Origin: Salvator merianae
Lineage: Eukaryota; Chordata; Lepidosauria; Squamata; Teiidae
DNA: 64,000 bases
Direction of reading: 5' to 3'
Assembly (NCBI GenBank): GCA_003586115.2
Contig: QVOM02000090.1
Coordinates: 14,178,566 to 14,242,565 of the forward strand
Positions 9,801 through 20,283 of the stretch are shown piece by piece. A program made the position numbers and the translations under genes. A model generated the notes under the pieces. The model saw only the letters and a list, made by a program, of their open reading frames with translations. It was not told where the DNA came from and made no database searches. How positions within the stretch are numbered: the stretch's first letter is position 1; each line of letters begins with the position of its first letter.

Positions 9801-11156
9801 GGGAATCATTCCTTGGGCAATACCTCTTCCTTTCTGGTATTTCTTCAGTCTGCAGTTATTGTGGTTCAACTCACCACAGTGAGTAAGTTATCACCATGTG
9901 AGTTCATTAATTTATTCTCTTCCACTTGCATCTTCCAACCTTTCAACTCTGTTGCAGCCATAGTTGAACCCAGAGTGGGAGGGAGGGGCATGGAGTGTGA
10001 ACTTAATTACGGGCCAGAATTGTGTTTGTGTCTATTCCCAGAGATGTTTAAGTGCATTGGTAATCAATCAACTTAATTAGTGCCTAAGAGGAAAAGCTGC
10101 AAATTATATTCATAGAACAACCAGTTTCATCCTGTTGGGACATACCAGCAGGGTCATGGGGAATTGGGGGGGGTAGGGGGTTGCCAAGCAACCAGCAGAC
10201 CTTCCCCAGGCTGGGATTTTATGCCCTCTTAATTCCATTTCAGTTTGATCCAAGACAGCCTATGAAATAATGAGGCAACCCAATGTATGGTTAATTGAGT
10301 TGCCAACTTATGCAAAACAAAAACACCGTTTATTGGATAACTTTCTATATTTATAGAAATGTATTCAACCAGAAGATGAAGAAGAATTTTTTTACAAAAC
10401 GGCAAAACAGGTGGAATCCATGTTAGTCGAGTGATTATTTCATTGGAATTGTGCTTTTTTGCAGAACAGGAACATGAGGTCCACACTTATCAGAATTCGG
10501 GCTAAAAATGAGGAGGAATTCACTGTCATTATTTGTAATAGCAGAAATCTGTAGCCTTACGGCAGCTTGTCTGCGCGTTACAAATCTGGTGTCTGAGGTT
10601 GCAGTGGCTGCAAAGCAAAATACTTTTGTTTAGCATTAAGTAATGTGAGAGGTGATGGATAGAAATAGGTTGATTTAGCAGAAATGTTGCATTATAGGCA
10701 TTAGTAGCATCATCTTGGTCTGCCTACTCTTTTTTCGACAGTAAAGACGTTGTCGGTGTGTGTTGTTTTGCACACTCCAAACCAAATCACACCAGTTTTG
10801 GCTTCTAATTTGCTTTTAGTGAGGTTTGCTTCATGTTCCTAGCTGCAAGCTTACTTTCTCCAAATTTGATTTCAGAAGATTAGCAGAAGAATATAATAAA
10901 AGTCCTTTCCTTACCTGAGCTTCTGAAGGGTTAGGATTGGCTTCTCCAGCTTCTGTTTTCATTGTTTAGGCGTGGCTTTATTTGCATATTTGCACCTTTG
11001 TATTGTACACCAGCACAGCTAGATCGTGTTCTCCATCTCAGTGGGTCTGTCTATGAGTTTGCGCCATAGCTCCAAAGGACATGACTGTAAGAGAGAATAA
11101 ACTTTGCACGCAGAGGAGGGGGTGATAGCAAGCAGCCAGGAAAGGGTTAGCCAAAT
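9801..11156. other. No gene seen
   Basis: About 1.35 kb with no recognisable exon or repeat. A G-rich run lies at 10158-10180. Confidence 0.4.
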
Positions 11157-11400
11157 TCATGGAGGACAGGTGTAACAATGGCTACTAAAATGGATGCCCA
11201 GGTACTGCTTCCAGGGTAGAGAGACAGGCAGGATGCCTCGAAAGGCCATTAGCAGGGAATCAAGAGGAGGTGAAGTTTTTGCCTTTTGTTCTGCTCGAGG
11301 TTGTCCAGAAGCAATTGCTGGGTTGCTGTGTGAGACAGGACGCTGGACTAGATGGGCCGTGGCCTGATCCAGCAGGGATTCTCTTATTTTCTTATGGCCA
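11157..11400 (+). mobile_element. CR1-like LINE 3' end
   Basis: The first bases encode the last residues of the reverse-transcriptase ORF (KFMEDRCNNGY then a TAA stop at about 11158-11190), followed by the ~200-bp 3' UTR. The end reads 'GATCCAGCAGGGATTCTC' then 'TTATTTTCTTATG', the octamer-like terminus used by CR1 elements. This is the only plus-strand copy of seven in the window. It is 5'-truncated, as is usual for target-primed reverse transcription. Confidence 0.75.
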
Positions 11401-11619
11401 TAGGGTCAGATATATTAATCTAAATTTTCCAAGTTATTAAAATTTCTAATGGTCTGCTGATTGTTACCTATGCAAAGTTGGACACCGCAGGTAGTAAATA
11501 TATAAAAATGGTTAATTTGGAGAAAACCTTGTTCGAATCTATGAGACATGAGTGTAGGAAATTTCCAGAGAAATTTCTAGCCTTTATTTCCTTACTCCCC
11601 ACAAATGTAGCAGAATGAA
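11401..11619. other. No gene seen
   Basis: No recognisable feature. Confidence 0.4.
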
Positions 11620-11860
11620 ACCCTAGCCACAATACGAACTTGATCCTGAATTAATGGTAACAGCCCAATAAATAATGGTGATAATTAATACAGCATGATC
11701 CCCAAAGTAATAATCCTTTAATAAATTGCACAGGACTCCTGTAAGACTGTGTATCTTTTAATTATATTGAAAGCAGAAAGCAATTCACACTAAATGTATT
11801 ACTAATGTGGGCTAATGTAACTAGGCAAGACTGCTTAAGTGACATTAAATTCATCATGAG
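11620..11860. promoter_or_regulatory. Candidate conserved noncoding element
   Basis: Repeated TAAT/ATTA cores (GAATTAATGG, GATAATTAATACAG, CCTTTAATAAATTG, TTTTAATTATATTG) in non-repetitive sequence. Enhancer-like texture; inference only. Confidence 0.25.
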
Positions 11861-12338
11861 GTTATTTTCTTTTCTCCCCCCCAATGTTCATATATTAATG
11901 AATCTGCAAAGTGGAGAAGCAGAACCCTTTCCAGGTACAGACGTAGAGGGTCAAAAATGGCTATATGGACCACTCATATGCTACTATTTCCTCCACAAAC
12001 ACCTGTCTGGTGGTTTATATGTTCATTGGGAATGAACAACAAGTAAGAAAAGGTAACCAGTTTAAACAATGCAGGAACAGAATGCTTTAAAAGCACTAAG
12101 GAAGATTTTGTTTTGAGAAGCTACACATTTGTGCTTATGTGTGAGAAACTTTAAGTTGCCAACTGTGACTGAGTTCATACACGGCAAAATAAATAAATAA
12201 AAGCACTTTGAAAGCATCTTGGAGGTGGTAGCACACGGCACTAGCATTCTCACCCCATCTCCAATTCACCTCTAATGCACTTTGGAAGTGCTTTTTTTCT
12301 GGACTTGAATGCACATTAGAGTGGAATGATCACACCCA
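11861..12338. other. No gene; small inverted repeat inside
   Basis: AAAAGCACTTTGAAAG near 12200 and GGAAGTGCTTTTTTTC near 12284 are partly complementary, and 'AATGATCACACCC' near 12328 resembles the end of the 8413-8878 transposon. A remnant DNA transposon is possible but not resolved. A (TAAA)n stub lies at about 12186-12202. Confidence 0.3.
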
Positions 12339-12545
12339 CATGAGAGGAGCCCTGCTGGATCAGGCCACAACCCATCTAGTCTGTCATTCCATCTCGCACA
12401 GTGGCCCACCAATGGCAACCTTAGGCAGAAGACAAAGGCAAAATGTCCAATGGCTCTGGAATCCCTGCAAATGGCCCTCAGAGGGATCCTGCCTGTCTCT
12501 CCACCCTGGCAGTGGTACACGGGCATTGATTCTAGACTGGAATAT
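12339..12545 (-). mobile_element. CR1-like LINE 3' end
   Basis: On the plus strand it reads GAGGAGCCCTGCTGGATCAG, then 'CCATCTAGTCTGTCATTCC', 'CAGTGGCCCACCAATGGC' and 'GAGGGATCCTGCCTGTCTC'. This is the complement of the CR1-like 3' UTR also present at 11157, 23735 and 38736. It is truncated near 'TTGATTCTAG', where the ORF stop would lie. Confidence 0.7.
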
Positions 12546-12720
12546 AAGCAGAGCCCTGCTGGATCAGGCCACAGTTTATCTAGTCCAGCAGGCCACAGTT
12601 TATCTAGTCCAGCAGGCCACAGTTTATCTAGTCCAGCAGGCCACAGTTTATCTAGTCCTGGGCTTCTCAAGCAGAAGACAAGGGCCAGCGTCTTCACTGG
12701 TTGTCTGCACCCTCAGACCT
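12546..12720 (-). mobile_element. CR1-like LINE 3' end with internal 24-bp tandem array
   Basis: A second copy in the same orientation abuts the previous one (AGCAGAGCCCTGCTGGATCA, later 'GGCTTCTCAAGCAGAAGAC'). Its tail-proximal region is occupied by four tandem units, annotated separately. The rest is diverged. Confidence 0.65.
12567..12658. repeat. 24-bp x ~4 perfect tandem array
   Basis: Unit GGCCACAGTTTATCTAGTCC+AGCA starts at 12567, 12591, 12615 and 12639; the last unit is incomplete. Copies are identical, so the expansion is recent compared with the host LINE copy. It has no spacers and is not a CRISPR. Confidence 0.95.
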
Positions 12721-13465
12721 GTCCTCTACTCATGAATGGCAATTAAAAAGGCATCTTCTCTCCTTTGCTGCCTCCCGGGAAGGCTCTCACAGAGAGGATG
12801 CTCAGAATAGCACAGCAGCGCCAGCTTAGCCTCATCCCTGGAGACATGCCCTCCTCTTCCTCCATGTGTCCGCTCCTGGTGAGTCAGAACAAAAAGGCAG
12901 ATTCCCTTTTGCTGTCCACAGTTATATTTCAAGCAGAGCCAAGGAGGCAGTGCCACATTTGCTTGGATATATACACATACAGGCTGCCACTTTGTAGGAA
13001 TCTCCACTTCTGTACGTTTAATTATTTACAGGACGACCAGTTGCCGTGTGGGTGAATAGACATTCCTAATGAGATGAATCTTTGCCCCCTTTCATCCTCC
13101 TGCTCTGTCTAAGCCCAACGTTCTCCAAGGCAGTTCTTCAAACACACCGGAGACCCTCACGCTGTGCTCCCAGCTAACGACCCCCGAGAAAGCGGATTCT
13201 CACAAACACACTCAACCACAATTGGACAAAGCCTCAGCCTTGCGTGAAGGCCCTTGCGAGGGACGTTGCCATGGTTACCTCCTCTCCTTTTGCTTAGAAG
13301 GGATTGGCATTCGGAGGCTCAATCATTTTTGCCTTGAAATGATATTTTTGGCAAGTTTTTTCAGAGATGACCCAATCAACTCCCCTTTATCTCCAGTGGG
13401 GTTTGGTTTTGCTCACACTGAAAAGCAGAATGCCTTATGAAGGCAATTGGGAGTAACTGTCTGTC

Positions 13466-13466
<1 letters not shown>
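12721..13466. other. No gene seen
   Basis: Unique-looking DNA. The opposing frames 12726-13007 (minus) and 12765-13055 (plus) overlap and have no signature. Confidence 0.4.

Positions 13467-13499
<33 letters not shown>
13467..13499. repeat. (TG)n microsatellite
   Basis: About 16 perfect TG units. An A-run follows at about 13549-13561. Confidence 0.95.
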
Positions 13500-13501
<2 letters not shown>

Positions 13502-14104
13502 CTAATGGATGGGCATTTTCTGAACTGCAGAAGGCAGTGGTTTTGTTAAAAAAAAAAAAAAGCACTTGTGCTGGAAAGATCAGAAAGAAAATGGAACCAA
13601 GGGATGTGTCAGGTGAGCATGAAGGAAATCCTAATGTCCATCAGATCTGAAGGAAACTTTTGAGTGGTCATTCACAGAGCCTAGAGCTTATTCGACCATC
13701 TTTTTCGATGTTTCGTGGCACTGAACGTTGAAGACCCATCTGGTTCTTCTACCAGCATTCATATACATGTTTTGCTTGGACAATGGGTAGCCATGAATCT
13801 GCCATTTTGGTGTGTTCGCCAACCACAAATTTGACACACCTCTGGCATGCATGAATGTCAGGTCAGTCGGAAAAAGCGTCCTCTCATTTTTGTTTATGGT
13901 CCAATCTTCAAGCTATCGTGACACCAATGCCCAATGTGCTTTCCCTTGTGACCACCCACTATACTTCATTGGAGATGGGCACACACAGGAAGTCTCCTCC
14001 TTGGAAACTACAGTCCTGTCTAGTTCTGTTACCAGTTTACATCTCTGCTGGCTTGGACTCTAGAGCAATGCTTTGCCCTGGGGCTGTCATGGAACTCTGA
14101 GAGT
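13500..14104. other. No gene seen
   Basis: No recognisable exon or repeat. Confidence 0.4.
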
Positions 14105-14215
14105 GGACTGCTGGGAACTGAAGTTCAGAAGTGGAATACCAGCAAGGAATGTTGGGAGTTTCTGCTCAGGAGCCTCTGAAGGGACCACATTTTGAGAGTC
14201 ATTCTCTGAGAAGGT
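14105..14215 (-). repeat. Probable hAT-like element fragment
   Basis: Reverse-complemented it reads TTCTCAAAATGTGGTCCCTT and continues with 'CTCCCAACATTCC' and 'ATTCCACTTCTG'. This parallels 16150-16296 (TTCTCAAACTGCGGACCTCC .. 'CATTCCACTCCTG'). The 'ttctcaaa' end is typical of hAT termini. Boundaries uncertain. Confidence 0.4.
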
Positions 14216-15948
14216 CTAACCATGTCTCAGCTGCAACAGTAGTCCTAGGTCCCTGGCCATAAGAGGTCCTCAGCAATATCTCCTGCCTTTTGCCATGTTT
14301 CCAAGCTTCTTTTCAGGTCTGCATTCTCTATCTGCAGCCTCTGTCCTGTTCCCAAGTGAATGGCCCTGACCAACCTGTGGCAGACATTCATATGGACAGA
14401 AATCCGTTCCAGATTGGTTACCCCTTGAATGCTCCACCTGATCCCACCTATCCATGTCGACTCATCTGAGCGAGAGGAAAGAGTGGTCTGAGAAATAAAG
14501 GGGCTTCATCTATGTCAGGCATAAGAAAACACTGCCTGTAGGAACGGCTCCCCTGTCATAATGGATGAGGATGAAGCTGTTTCTGCCCCCCTCCTGCCCC
14601 CCAACACCCAGGACACCTGCCATCCTTTTCCTTTTGAAGTTCAAGTGTGCTCCGCATCACCAGAATGAGATTGCTTCCTCTTTCTCCCAGCGCTCCTAGT
14701 CTGCCTCAGATGTCACCAGGGGCTCGTGAATATTCTGAGAAACAAAGTTCTCCATTTCAAAAGCCAATTACATCCATGCAATGACAACCAGGTCCCATCC
14801 TTCTCCAAATCAGACCATCAAAAAAAAGCTGCCGAACAGACAGTGAAGGGGTACCCTGGCCGTCACACTCGGTGAAGAAGAAAGGAGCAATTCTTCTCAA
14901 GAACACCGCGATGCATATTTCATACAGGAGAGTGTGACCTTACCTGCGACCTGGAGAAGCGCTGTTCCTTCACAGGGAAACCAATGTACACAGACACGAC
15001 AGAAAGGCCTTTTGTAGCAGCGGCGGAAACATAATGAATCCCGGGCTCCTCAACATGTGTCTTGACAGAGTTCTCATTTCAAAGGTTAATGCGAAATACA
15101 ATTGCCAAAAGAAAGGCAAAGAAATACAAGTGATGTGGGGCTTTAAAAACCCAGCATCTCTCTTTATGTTGTGGCGTTTCTTTTGCCAGATTTTATTCCC
15201 ACGTATCATGGGCCTCTGGTGCCAGGAAGGAAGAAGTGCTTGAATCTTTCCCCAAGGCAGGCTCTCCGAGGGAAAGAGGGAAAAGACGCAAGTCAGGGTT
15301 TGCTGGCTTTTTTCCTTCAGGGGGGACTGTTCCCTCCCTATCTTAAGAAGGCTCATTTGAGCCTTGGGTGCACTGTTGTAGTCTGACCACATTTTCAGTT
15401 GGTCCCAGGTTCTCTTTAGATCTATGGCAGAAGCCATTACTGCTTCTCTCCTTGGTCCAGAAGAATTTATTTTTTTTTCCTCTGAACCTGCAGTGCTGAG
15501 TTTGATCTTCATTAGCCTGGGCTCCTGGCAGCTAAAGTTGTTTTATTTTATTTTCCACTACTGGTTCTCTTGCTTCTTTTTCCTCCATCCATCCCCCTGG
15601 AGTTCCCTCCTTTGACTTTGTTATTTTTATTCATCATCCTTTGGTTTCAGCTCTGAGAGAAGAGCAAAGCTCTGTACCTTCCTTCATATCTGAAGTGGTT
15701 CCAGGCTATATAGGAACTAAGGAAGCTTGCTCAAATTCGGCCTTGCCTTGGTCTGCTAGGCAGCTTTTTCACTGGATCTTTCTTTTTCTTTTTGAAAGTA
15801 AGGCACATCTTATCAAAGAAGCCAATTTACTGATTCAGAAGAATTCATAAGGAGCAGCAGTTCAAGAAATCCCAAACATCTCAGTGCTAAGAACAATTTC
15901 TTGATGCACTGTTAACCAGCTAACCATTGCTCCCATCGGCGCTGCCAG
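14216..15948. other. No gene seen
   Basis: About 1.7 kb. It contains a 180-codon minus-strand frame (14970-15512), the second longest in the window; it has no domain, no plausible signal and no splice context that I can support. Opposing frames run through the same bases. Confidence 0.4.
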
Positions 15949-16025
15949 AAATCAGCCCAACTAATTATCCTACCCATGGAAAAAGCCTTTAAAAAGCCAA
16001 ACGTGGATAATTAGTTGGCTGATTT
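15949..16025. other. Hairpin: 21-bp stem, 34-nt loop
   Basis: The left arm 15949-15970 (AAATCAGCCCAACTAATTATCC split around one extra C) and the right arm 16005-16025 pair along 21 bp with a single bulged C. The total of 77 nt, with a stem of 21 bp, fits a pre-miRNA-like fold, a tiny foldback transposon or a cruciform. No target-site duplication flanks it. Function unknown. Confidence 0.85.
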
Positions 16026-16149
16026 GAAGCATTTGCTCTTCTGTTCCCCACTCTTTTCCCTGTCCAGTCTTCAAGTCCCTTCTTGGTCATAAAGCTCAGC
16101 CTCTCAGCCTAATGTAGTAGTTGTGATAGTTGGTGAAAGACTCGTGTAA

Positions 16150-16296
16150 CTGACTTGAGAACCTTCGTTCTCCTCCAGCTGTTCCTGAATAAAATCTCCC
16201 AACTTTCTGCTCCCAGCATTCCTCTGGGCAGGCACAGAATGCAGGAGTGGAATGCTGAGGGGGGACATCTGGAGGTCCGCAGTTTGAGAACCACTG
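16150..16296 (-). mobile_element. Probable hAT-type non-autonomous element
   Basis: The complement of its right end reads CAGTGGTTCTCAAACTGCGG, an example of the CAGNGGTTCTCAA terminus of hAT elements. The left end has the related 'TTGAGAACC' near 16153. Diverged; target duplication not clear. Confidence 0.5.
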
Positions 16297-16934
16297 CCAG
16301 AGATACAGGCAAGGGAGGCAAAGCCTAACTTTCTGTTTAGTGTGGTTTTGTTTCTTGTTGGCTTCCCCTGAATTCAAGCCTATCCACTAAGGCTGACCAA
16401 AGGTACTTAACAGAACATGAATAATCCCTTTATCAGTGTTGTCGTACAAAGCTGATTTTGAGTCCCTCTGGAAGGAGCCCTCGCTGGTTCTGGATTATTG
16501 GCAAGAAGTGTCAGACATACCATGCGGCAGAATATAAATTGCTATAAGATTCGCCTGCAAAAAAACCTCTGCTATGTGGATTTGGATTAATATCACCTTT
16601 CCATATGAAAGGAATACAAAGATGGCAGAAAAGAACAGAAGCCCTGCTCTTGTGGGAATTATCCAGCAACATTGCCTGCTATAGGATATAAAAAGCTTTG
16701 CAGAAATGAAACTTCTTAGTCCCTTCTGTCCCACTGCTATGTAGAACTGATTTTTATTCCCCCTGCCTCTGCTAATATTGCTGGTCTTAAAACTGTATCA
16801 TTGCTATGTAGATTGAACTGAAATTCTATTAAGTAAAAATAATCTGTTTTTCTCCTGTAATCATTGCATCTCAATTACCCATTTCTGCCAAAATAGAGGC
16901 ATTTATATATAAATAAATTAATGTAAAAAATGCA
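16297..16934. other. No gene seen
   Basis: AT-rich unique DNA without a recognisable feature. Confidence 0.4.
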
Positions 16935-17185
16935 GATAGGGTAGCTATGTACCCCAACTTTGTGAAAGCATAGATGCATTTTTGTATGCAATCCATTAAA
17001 AAAAAAAAATCATTATGTAGTACGGTTTTAATGCTTTAAGATACCACCCAAGAAAAAAAATCTTGCAAAAATCATAGATGCTTTGGCTACAGGGATTAAA
17101 AACAAGTAGAATGTGACAATCTCAGCCCCCACCCCACAAAGTGCATTACGTTTAACCCATACTGATGAAGGTTACAATAACCTGA
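16935..17185 (+). repeat. Copy 2 of the unassigned three-copy family (~245 bp)
   Basis: Ordered blocks: ATGTACCCCAACTTTGTGAA, 'TATGTAGTACGGTTTTAATG', 'TGCAAAAATCATAGATG', 'TTTGGCTACAGGGATTAAAA', 'CCCCACAAAGTGCATTACG' and the end 'CCATACTGATGAAGGTTAC'. They align with 39380-39565 and 4555-4797. No known family recognised. Confidence 0.65.
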
Positions 17186-17825
17186 ACAAGTTCTCAGTAT
17201 CAAAACCTACATTAATTGTGTAACTCAGCTCTGTATATCCTACTTGGCCAGATCTCTTTCCCTCCCCCCTACAAAAAATGACATTCTTGGTACGGAGGGA
17301 GGAGAGACCTTCATGGTTGAAGATCTGTGCCTTTCCAGCTTCTTTTGTTTGTCTTAGAAGCAAAACAGAGGGACACAGATATCCAGAACAGGACAAGGGT
17401 GGAATCCGGTTATGGGGAAATTAACGGGAAGTCCCCGCCCCCAGGTTGGTTGCACTCCCAGCTGTTCACATTATTATATCTCCATCTCAATTTATCCTGT
17501 AGCAGAGAGTAGAACACCTTTCCTGCCTCTTGTTTATACCCTTCACAAATATTTGCTGATGCCTTTGTTCCTCATTAGTCCTCATTTAGCTGAGCTGCAC
17601 ATATTTAGCTCTCTTAATGTGGCCTCATCCATCACGCCTTCCAGTCCCTGTACGAGGGCTCCTGGCCGTCCTGCCTCCATTTATCTTGCTGTGCAGCTTA
17701 CATCTGTCCAGATGAGATTGGATTATCTTTGGTTAAGCCTTACATAACCAACAGCTCAGGTGATACATCAGTGGAACGTACCAGGAATGGACTTCTCATT
17801 AAAAATGATACAAGAGATAAGAACC
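17186..17825. other. No gene seen
   Basis: No recognisable exon or repeat. Confidence 0.4.
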
Positions 17826-17948
17826 TAAGAACTTAAGGGGAGCCCTGCTGGGTCAGGCCACAGCCCATCTAGTCCAGCATCCCATCTCGCACAGTGGCCC
17901 ACCAGTTGCTTCTGGGCATCTCAAGCAGAAGAGAAAGGCAAAACCTTT
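17826..17948 (-). mobile_element. CR1-like LINE 3' end, tail octamers visible
   Basis: Plus-strand text is GATAAGAACCTAAGAACTTA then 'AGGGGAGCCCTGCTGGGTCA'. Reverse-complemented, the element ends in near-tandem octamers (TTAAGTTC-TTAGGTTC-TTATC), the CR1 hallmark. Truncated to about 120 bp. Confidence 0.75.
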
Positions 17949-19183
17949 GGTTCTGTTTAATACTGGCTCTAGCCTTTGTGTATATTCAGTCAGTCAGTCG
18001 TGCATCTCAGGCAGTAATGTAGAAAGGCTGTCACAAGTCTCTCCTTCCACACATCCATCTACTGAATGCTTGCAACTGAAGTCCACTGTGGCAATCTATG
18101 GAAGAAGGCTACCATTCATCCAAGTTGCCTCTTTATTGCCACATATCAAAAAATCACACTGCAAGTAGATGTCTAGTGTGGCAGAAATTTTAAAACAATG
18201 TCCCACACACATCAAATTTCAAAATTTGGGGCATGACTCAAGTTTATTGTCAATGTAGTTCTTTTTTAAAAAAAATCAAAAACTAATCTTGCATCATGTT
18301 TTACAGCTTGAAAATTTCTAGGATCTATTAATGACCAATACAGTTTGGCTAGCAATGGGGTAGCTTAAAAACCCAAGCAAGCATAACTTCCCAAATTCGT
18401 TCAATTTGTATTTCTGCTGTCTTGAACTTTGAAGATAGAAATACAAATCAAACTGATTTTGGAAGGTTCCCCCCCTACAAAAAACCCTTGAGGCTGAATT
18501 CAGTTTTCTATCATACTTAAATGTGCTTGTATAAATCTGTGCATGAGCAATGCTATATAGATGCTCCACTTATAATTTATTTGCTTTAGGGCTGTGCTAG
18601 TACGTGGCCAGCAGAATGTGTCCTGCCTTGTATGGTGCTGGTTCTGCTAAGTATGATTTGCCTGCTGCAATGGTTTCCTGAAATGAAACCACTGCGCTGT
18701 TCAAGGGTGAGCTGCATATATGATGGCGACATTTGTATGTACTGGTGTATAACTGCATTCAAAGGTAGTTGAAACTACCTTTGAAGTCAGTCGATGTATT
18801 TGAACAAACTGGGGTTGAAGTCTGAATGTAGTGGAGGTTCAAACAGACAAAATATCAAAACATCCAAAAGCTCAAATGTTCAATTTTTACGAATTTCTCT
18901 TTGATTTCTACACGTTGACTTCCCCGTGCATTCCTAAACATGACCTAAGTAAATCTGGAACAGATCATACAAGGTTTTACTTCTGGCGTTCCAGTTTTGA
19001 TCTGTCTCCTCTGGTGTCTAAAGCTCTCCAGGGAAGACAGTGAAGCATCCCATATTTGAAGACCACTTGCTCAGATGTATGAATCAGGGAAACGGAGGTT
19101 GCACTCGTGTTATGCTTGTGGGCTTCCTATGACTTGCCACTGAGCTGACACTTTCCTTGAGCTATCTACCATTATGCCAGGAT
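17949..19183. other. No gene seen
   Basis: About 1.2 kb without exon or repeat signature. Confidence 0.4.
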
Positions 19184-19403
19184 CTCTTTCCTGGTCAATC
19201 ATGGGCTTCTCAGAAAGTCCTATTTCAGTGGCAGCTTGTGGAGGACTTATACGAAGGTGGTGATAGAGGGGTGAAGGCCCCATGGCAAACCTCCTCTTTC
19301 CTGGTCAATCATGGGCTTCTCAGAAAGTCCTATTTCAGTGGCAGCTTGCGGAGGACTTATACGAAGGTGGTGATAGAGGGGTGAAGGCCCCATGGCAAAC
19401 CTC
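19184..19403. repeat. Recent 110-bp tandem duplication (2 units)
   Basis: Units 19184-19293 and 19294-19403 differ at one base (T at 19239, C at 19349). The unit begins CTCTTTCCTGGTCAATCATG. A short CTC(T) microhomology sits at each junction. An assembly artefact is possible, but the single difference favours a real duplication or polymorphic tandem. Confidence 0.95.
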
Positions 19404-20218
19404 CTCTGTATCCCCCCAAATATCATTGTGATCCACAGCAGATCAGACCCTGGCTTGGGGAAATCAGAGGCCATCCCACTGCCTTTAAGGTTTCATCCTA
19501 AGAGAGCCTGTGGGCCAGAGATCTTCCAGGAGACAGTTGTAGAATGCGAAAGGGGAAGAGCTTGAGGGACATCGCTTGGTAGCCGAAGGTGGGAGGGAGA
19601 AGGTGGAACAGATTTGCATCTTTATGGCTTTCAGGAAAGTCATGTAGACTCTTTTATTTCAGTGAAACTGGGGGGGGGGGATTAAAGATCCATGGCATTT
19701 ATCCCAATCTTATTGTGTTCTTGTGAAATTCTGTGGCTCTCATTATGAAAATACTGCTTTTTATTCTCTTCATGTGTTGCTTTATTGATGTAATAAATTG
19801 ACTATTTTATTGGTTCTCTATGCAGAAAGTTACCTTGAGGGCCTTTTAAAAGCCACATGACCGCCAGGAAATGGGCCTTCATGGGAATTGTCCCACATTT
19901 GCGGAAACAAACACTTCTCTAAGAGTCAAAGAAAGCTTTTAGCTTAACATGGTGGCAGTTCCCTTGCATGCACTGTAGCCACGCTGTTTAATTGCGTCTT
20001 CAAATGCAGCACCTCTCTGGAATGATAACTGGGAGAAATCTCACCAGTCCACTTTTTCCTTGCCTTGGGCTGATTGGTTCTAACGCAGCTCGTAGTTCAT
20101 TTCCTAGTAAATTTATATGTATTCCAGGATTTTTGAGTTTGAATCTTAGTGTGACAGGATTGTGCAAAAGATTCCCACTATATTTTGTGCAAAGTGCCTA
20201 TTTCTTTATGTATGGAGA
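19404..20218. other. No gene; possible LINE tail remnant
   Basis: A G-run lies at 19671-19680. The text around 19770-19850 ('AAGTTACCTTGAGGGCCTTT') resembles an L2/CR1-type 3' tail but is too short to assign. Confidence 0.35.
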
Positions 20219-20270
20219 TATATCTATATCTATATCTATAGATATATCTATAGATATAGATATAGATATA
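20219..20270. repeat. Perfect 52-bp palindrome in an (ATATCT)n array
   Basis: The left half is TATATCTA-type hexamers and the right half is their exact reverse complement, with the centre between 20244 and 20245 and no spacer. The array switches strand at its centre. Flanking microsatellite extends to about 20217-20283. Able in principle to extrude a cruciform. Confidence 0.95.
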
Positions 20271-20283
20271 CAGATATATATTT

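Noticed and set aside
9498..10076. 192-codon plus-strand reading frame, longest in the window
   Set aside because: No domain, biased residues or family signature; it runs through dispersed block X, and an opposing frame overlaps. Such length is expected by chance in 64 kb.
14970..15512. 180-codon minus-strand reading frame
   Set aside because: No recognisable domain or signal peptide, no supported splice context, and two plus-strand frames cover the same bases.
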